Below are positions 60,602-64,000 of a DNA stretch of 64,000 nucleotides, in pieces. How positions within the stretch are numbered: position 1 is the stretch's first letter; the number at the start of each line of letters is the position of its first letter. Position numbers and translations under genes: made by a program. Under the pieces are notes generated by a model. The model did no database searches and was not told where the DNA came from. It saw only the letters and a program-made list of their open reading frames with translations. Origin of the DNA: Flavobacteriaceae bacterium (lineage in GTDB: Bacteria; Bacteroidota; Bacteroidia; Flavobacteriales; Flavobacteriaceae); the NCBI GenBank assembly GCA_947456955.1, contig CANGTQ010000004.1, positions 93,496 through 157,495 of the forward strand, read 5' to 3'.

Positions 60602-62371
60602 TTATTTTTTTTCAATTAGTTTTTTCAGTAATTCAATCTGAATTTTAAGTTCTTTTATTTCAGATTTTAATTCATCAATTTGAACTTGTTGTTCTTGAAT
60701 GGCTTTTACGGTAACTGGAATAATATCGCTATAATTTACACCTAAATGTTCGTTTTTTATTTGTTTGTAATCTCCATTTTCGTTTGCAGGCACCCAACTA
60801 TGTGTTTGAACTACCTCTGGCAAAACATTTAATAATTGTTGTGCTGAAAAACCAATTTTCTTTTCCTGTTTGTCAATAGGAATAGTGGTGTTTCCTAACT
60901 TATAATTTTTCCAATTGTAAGTAATAGTGTTTAATTTTAATATTTCTTTTAATCCATATTTTAATGGATTAACATTGGTTTTTAAATTCATGTCAGATGT
61001 AGTAATTACCCCATTGGTTGCATAAACTGCGCCCCATCTTCTATTTGATTTGCCTAAAGTATTTCCAAATGAACTTGTTACGTCTAACATTGGACTAAAA
61101 CCAGAACCCTCAAAAAATAATTCGTCTGTTCCATCCACAAAATATTCTATAGATCCCATTGCAATTGCAGTTCCTCCAGACCCTCCTGAATCGAAACCAG
61201 CTACAAAATCTTTTGTAAAAACAAAAGATCCAGTATCTGTAAAAGTAGTTCCATCATCACCATCTATAAATGCATTACTACCAAAATTCACATAATTTTT
61301 TTCAAATTCGGTATCCATTATAATTCTATTACTACCTTGAAATAAAATTTGTCCAGGAAAAGCTGCAGAAGTACTACTACTAAATGTTAAATCTCTTGTG
61401 TCTAAATTTAAGGATGTATTTTGTGTTAATGTTCCACCTAAACGAACCGTTCCCGCAGTATTTGTTAATCCGTTTTCAAATGTATTACTACTACTACTTC
61501 CAGAAGGAAGTGTTACAGAATTTCCATTTGAAATGGATAAAACACTTCCAGAAACACTAAGTGTTTGACTATCTGTTCCGCCACTACCTCCAGTTGGAGT
61601 TGCCCAATAGGCATTTCCGTTAGCATCTGATGTCATTACTTTTCCTGCAGCCTGTGTTCCATCTTCGAGACGAAAAGTATAAGAACCAGGAGATGGAGCA
61701 GAAGGGATTGTCAATATAACATTATCTATTGCAGCTGGGAATTGATTTCCGCCGGAAGAATCATTTCTCCATTCAAAAATTAGTCGCATGTTTATTCCTG
61801 AAAAGCTACTAATATCAAGAGAAGTATTAGAATAAGTGGCCCATGTATTTTGATTATTAAAATTACCTCCAATTTGTATTCTTCCTGTTGCCGCAGCAGT
61901 TTGTGTTCCAGAAACTGGTGTATAAGCAGTTGGTGTTAGCCAAACTCTTAAATAATCATAATCGGTGCCAAACGCTCTTTCTCCATTGCATCTCCAATCA
62001 AATGATAACGTTGAAATGGTTGTGCCTGCTGGTATAGCTATGTCTCTATAGGCAAAAGCAACATTTGGGCTACTTGATGTTGTATATGAATTTGTAGTTC
62101 CGTTATCATTTGAAATATAAATTGAACTACCAGTATTTCCTGCGGCACTTCCAAATCGCCAATTATTATTTGTTGACGTAGTACTATTTATAAAACTAAA
62201 GTCGTTTGTTGTAAAATTTTGATTTAATAAATTAGATGTTCCACTCGCTGGAAGTGTTGTTGTTCCAAACACATGTAATGTTGCTGATGGATTTGTTGTG
62301 TTTATACCCACTTGTCCATAAAAGGCGAAAGTGGTAAAAAGGAGGAATAGAATTTTGTAATTTTTGCTCAT
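60602..62371 (-). CDS. Surface protein with S74 intramolecular-chaperone domain
   Basis: This 589-residue protein has a signal peptide (MSKNYKILFLLFTTFAFYGQ), then VGINTTNPSATLHV. A Ser/Thr/Asn/Gly-rich beta region follows to about 470. Near the end is a Peptidase_S74 domain (SDMNLKTNVNPLKYGL, YNWKNY, IGFSAQQLLNVLPEVV) and a coiled-coil tail. S74 domains help trimerise phage tail fibres and adhesins and often cut themselves before Ser. The first frame Met is at 62389; the ATG at 62371 gives the better signal. No T9SS tail is evident. Confidence 0.82.
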   Translation of the reverse strand: MSKNYKILFLLFTTFAFYGQVGINTTNPSATLHVFGTTTLPASGTSNLLNQNFTTNDFSFINSTTSTNNNWRFGSAAGNTGSSIYISNDNGTTNSYTTSSSPNVAFAYRDIAIPAGTTISTLSFDWRCNGERAFGTDYDYLRVWLTPTAYTPVSGTQTAAATGRIQIGGNFNNQNTWATYSNTSLDISSFSGINMRLIFEWRNDSSGGNQFPAAIDNVILTIPSAPSPGSYTFRLEDGTQAAGKVMTSDANGNAYWATPTGGSGGTDSQTLSVSGSVLSISNGNSVTLPSGSSSSNTFENGLTNTAGTVRLGGTLTQNTSLNLDTRDLTFSSSTSAAFPGQILFQGSNRIIMDTEFEKNYVNFGSNAFIDGDDGTTFTDTGSFVFTKDFVAGFDSGGSGGTAIAMGSIEYFVDGTDELFFEGSGFSPMLDVTSSFGNTLGKSNRRWGAVYATNGVITTSDMNLKTNVNPLKYGLKEILKLNTITYNWKNYKLGNTTIPIDKQEKKIGFSAQQLLNVLPEVVQTHSWVPANENGDYKQIKNEHLGVNYSDIIPVTVKAIQEQQVQIDELKSEIKELKIQIELLKKLIEKK

Positions 62372-62494
62372 AAAATTATTTAAAAACATTCAATTTATGT
62401 TTAATACCTCGAATCTCATAATTTTATAATATTATATACCATTTCAGAAATATAAAAAAATAAATTAAACAATTGATTGTAAGGACTTAATATG

Positions 62495-62606
62495 TTTTGT
62501 TAAACAAAATCAAAAATAATAAATAGTTTATTTATAGCAGTTTAAAAAAGTATAAATACATAATAGCTTAATAATCAAATTAAAATTAATTTTGTTTAAA
62601 ACAAAA
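62495..62606. promoter_or_regulatory. Two related inverted repeats upstream of the S74 gene
   Basis: TTTTGTT-A-AACAAAA (62495-62509) and TTTTGTTT-A-AAACAAAA (62590-62606) are near-identical perfect inverted repeats about 95 bases apart. They may be binding sites for one regulator. Confidence 0.4.
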
Positions 62607-62629
62607 AACTACTCTTTTGAAGCAGTTTT
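62605..62629 (-). terminator. Terminator after the PaaE-like gene
   Basis: AAAACTACT (62605-62613) pairs with AGCAGTTTT (62621-62629) with one G-U pair in the minus-strand RNA. T residues follow on the minus strand. Confidence 0.7.
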
Positions 62630-62660
62630 AATATTGATTGGTTAAAAAAAAATTTAATCA

Positions 62661-63716
62661 TTACACATCGTCATAATCCACATAAATTTCTGTAGATGTT
62701 GGATGCGCTTGACACGTTAAAATCAATCCTTCGGCAATTTCGCCATCGGTTAAAATTGAATTCTTTTTCATTTCGACAGTACCATTTGTAATTCGCGCCA
62801 AGCAGGAACTACAAATTCCACCCTGACAAGAATAGGGAGCATCAATGCCTTGCTTCAAAGCCGCTTCGAGAACCGTTTGCTTTTGTGACATTTCGAAAGT
62901 GGTTTCTTCGTCGTCAACCATTACGGTTATTTTTGTATGACCCGTATGCGATTCAGCACTAATATTTTCATCAGTTTTAGAAGTAGAAAACAATTCAAAT
63001 TTGATATTTTTTTGGGCAACATTATGTGCCGCCAAAACATCCGAAACCAAATTAATCATAGCTTCCGGTCCGCATAAATAAAACTTGTCAAAGGCCTTTT
63101 CTTTGTGTTTATTGTTTAAAACAAAATTAACGGCCGATTTATCAATACGTCCAAAAAGTTCGCCGTCAGCTTTAGCCTGACTGAAAACATAATGTACAAA
63201 AAAGCGCCCAACATATTTTAACTGCAATTCGTGTAATTCGTTGTGAAAAATAGTTTCTTCAGGCGATTTATTCCCATAAACCAAAACAAAAGTGCTTTTT
63301 GGTTCGCTTTCTAAGACCGATTTTAGAATTGACATAACGGGCGTAATTCCGCTACCCGCTACAAAACCTGCATAGTTTTTTTGATTTGAAAATGATGGTT
63401 CAAAAGTAAATTTTCCTTCTGGCTGACCAACTTCTAAAATATCTCCAACCTTTAAATTTTCGTTTGCAAATTTTGAAAAATGACCATTTTTCACCGATTT
63501 GATAGCTATGCGTAATTCACCACTATTAGGCGATGAACAAACGGAATAGGCACGACGAATTTCCTGTCCGTCTAGAGTTAATTTTAGATTTACGTATTGA
63601 CCGGCTGTAAATTGATAAGCCGATTTTAATTCGGCGGGAATATTAAAAACAACAGAAATGGCATTGGCAGTTTCGTGTTTTACTTCTGTGATTTGTAATT
63701 TATAAAATAAATGCAT
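62661..63716 (-). CDS. PaaE-like FAD/NAD(P)H and 2Fe-2S oxidoreductase
   Basis: This 351-residue protein has an FAD-binding domain (RRAYSVCSSPNSG, about 50-62), an NAD(P)H domain (GSGITPVMSILKSVL; YLCGPEAMI) and a C-terminal plant-type 2Fe-2S ferredoxin domain with CQGGICSSC and a later LTCQAH. All four Cys ligands are present. It resembles the reductase of phenylacetyl-CoA epoxidase (PaaE), but no paaA-D genes are nearby, so its oxygenase partner is unknown. The ATG at 63716 is chosen; an upstream GTG at 63752 is less likely. It is divergent from the PadR gene. Confidence 0.88.
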   Translation of the reverse strand: MHLFYKLQITEVKHETANAISVVFNIPAELKSAYQFTAGQYVNLKLTLDGQEIRRAYSVCSSPNSGELRIAIKSVKNGHFSKFANENLKVGDILEVGQPEGKFTFEPSFSNQKNYAGFVAGSGITPVMSILKSVLESEPKSTFVLVYGNKSPEETIFHNELHELQLKYVGRFFVHYVFSQAKADGELFGRIDKSAVNFVLNNKHKEKAFDKFYLCGPEAMINLVSDVLAAHNVAQKNIKFELFSTSKTDENISAESHTGHTKITVMVDDEETTFEMSQKQTVLEAALKQGIDAPYSCQGGICSSCLARITNGTVEMKKNSILTDGEIAEGLILTCQAHPTSTEIYVDYDDV

Positions 63717-63775
63717 GAAGAATAATTTTTGCAAAGGTAACAAACGAATCACTTTTAAAGAAATATAAAATTTAT

Positions 63776-63817
63776 TACATAAGAATATTATGTATATAAA
63801 AAACTTATGTATATTTG
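63776..63817 (+). promoter_or_regulatory. Inverted repeat over the padR -7 box
   Basis: TACATAAG (63776-63783) and CTTATGTA (63804-63811) form a perfect 8-bp inverted repeat. The second arm adjoins a TATATTTG -7 box (63810-63817). The spacer also contains TTATGTATAT, like known PadR half-sites (ATGT/ACAT). Confidence 0.6.
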
Positions 63818-63839
63818 TTTTTCAAAAAATTAAAACGAA

Positions 63840-64000
63840 ATGAAAAATTCACAATTATACAAAGGAAGTTTAAACACGATAGTGATGAAACTTTTGGAAG
63901 AAAATGGAAGAATGTATGGTTATGAAATTACCCAAAAAGTAAAAGACATTACCAAAGGCGAATTGAAAATTACCGAAGGCGCTTTATATCCTGCGTTGCA
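63840..64000 (+). CDS. PadR-family transcriptional regulator, N-terminal part
   Basis: The ATG is at 63840 and the frame runs off the right edge after about 53 codons. The start MKNSQLYKGSLNTIVMKLLE and the winged-helix block YGYEITQKVKD followed by ITEGALYPAL match PadR regulators, which repress transport or stress genes and respond to small molecules. It is divergent from the PaaE-like gene and probably controls itself through the inverted repeat upstream. Confidence 0.87.
   Translation, partial: MKNSQLYKGSLNTIVMKLLEENGRMYGYEITQKVKDITKGELKITEGALYPAL

Noticed and set aside
62661..63716. Phenylacetate degradation cluster (PaaE with the PaaK-like gene)
   Set aside because: No paaABCD or other paa genes are present, and the PaaK-like gene is 9 kb away in a polysaccharide locus.

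Overview
The window is chromosomal DNA of a Bacteroidetes bacterium, most likely Flavobacterium or a close relative in the Flavobacteriaceae. The evidence is the low G+C content, two secreted proteins with type IX secretion (T9SS) C-terminal sorting tails, Bacteroidetes-type -7 boxes (TAnnTTTG), scarce Shine-Dalgarno sequences, and families typical of the group (DUF4175, DUF6341/DUF6427, DUF4254, head-GIN DUF2807). No prophage, insertion sequence, rRNA or CRISPR array was seen.

Bases 1-21,739 are a housekeeping region with most genes on the minus strand: a PIF1-like helicase (cut by the left edge), an OmpH/Skp-like lipoprotein, a methyltransferase, mnmG, ybeY, a large DUF4175 protein, an outer-membrane barrel, a YtxH/holin-like membrane trio, glnS, a LysE-type exporter, a head-GIN protein, rnr and a seven-repeat T9SS protein. 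Plus-strand exceptions are an AlkB-like hydroxylase, gltX, an SPFH protein, folB and tRNA-Cys(GCA). Two parS-like ParB sites flank mnmG.

Bases 21,740-22,418 are a 679-bp AT-rich gene-free gap holding a 26-bp perfect palindrome and several TTATCAAC/TTGTTAACAA words. Gene direction switches here from mainly minus to mainly plus. With the nearby parS sites, this makes the gap a candidate replication origin; that is an inference.

Bases 22,419-33,708 are mostly plus-strand: rpiB, a small membrane protein, a CDF metal exporter, tex, an M23 peptidase, an SdpI-like protein, a bacterial GH3-family protein, a carboxypeptidase-regulatory-like protein and a nucleoside-phosphorylase-like protein. A lipase-like hydrolase and tatA are on the minus strand.

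Bases 33,716-54,072 are a surface-polysaccharide locus of the Wzx/Wzy type: a Wzz-like protein, rfbA-rfbC-rfbD (rfbB is absent), three O-antigen polymerase/ligase-like membrane proteins, a Wzx flippase, two GT4 transferases, a FkbM methyltransferase, a WecG/TagA transferase, sugar epimerases including a protein very like plant GDP-mannose 3,5-epimerase, a UDP-glucuronate decarboxylase, a polyprenyl glycosylphosphotransferase, wecB and a CapK-like adenylate-forming enzyme. Together they could supply dTDP-rhamnose, UDP-xylose, a GDP-galactose/gulose-type sugar and UDP-ManNAc, then assemble, flip and polymerise a repeat unit.

Bases 54,132-64,000 hold a BNR-type T9SS protein, purD, the Flavobacteriaceae set DUF6341-DUF6427-upp-DUF4254-GT9, a surface protein with an S74 intramolecular-chaperone domain, a PaaE-like flavin/2Fe-2S reductase, and the start of a divergent PadR-family regulator cut by the right edge.
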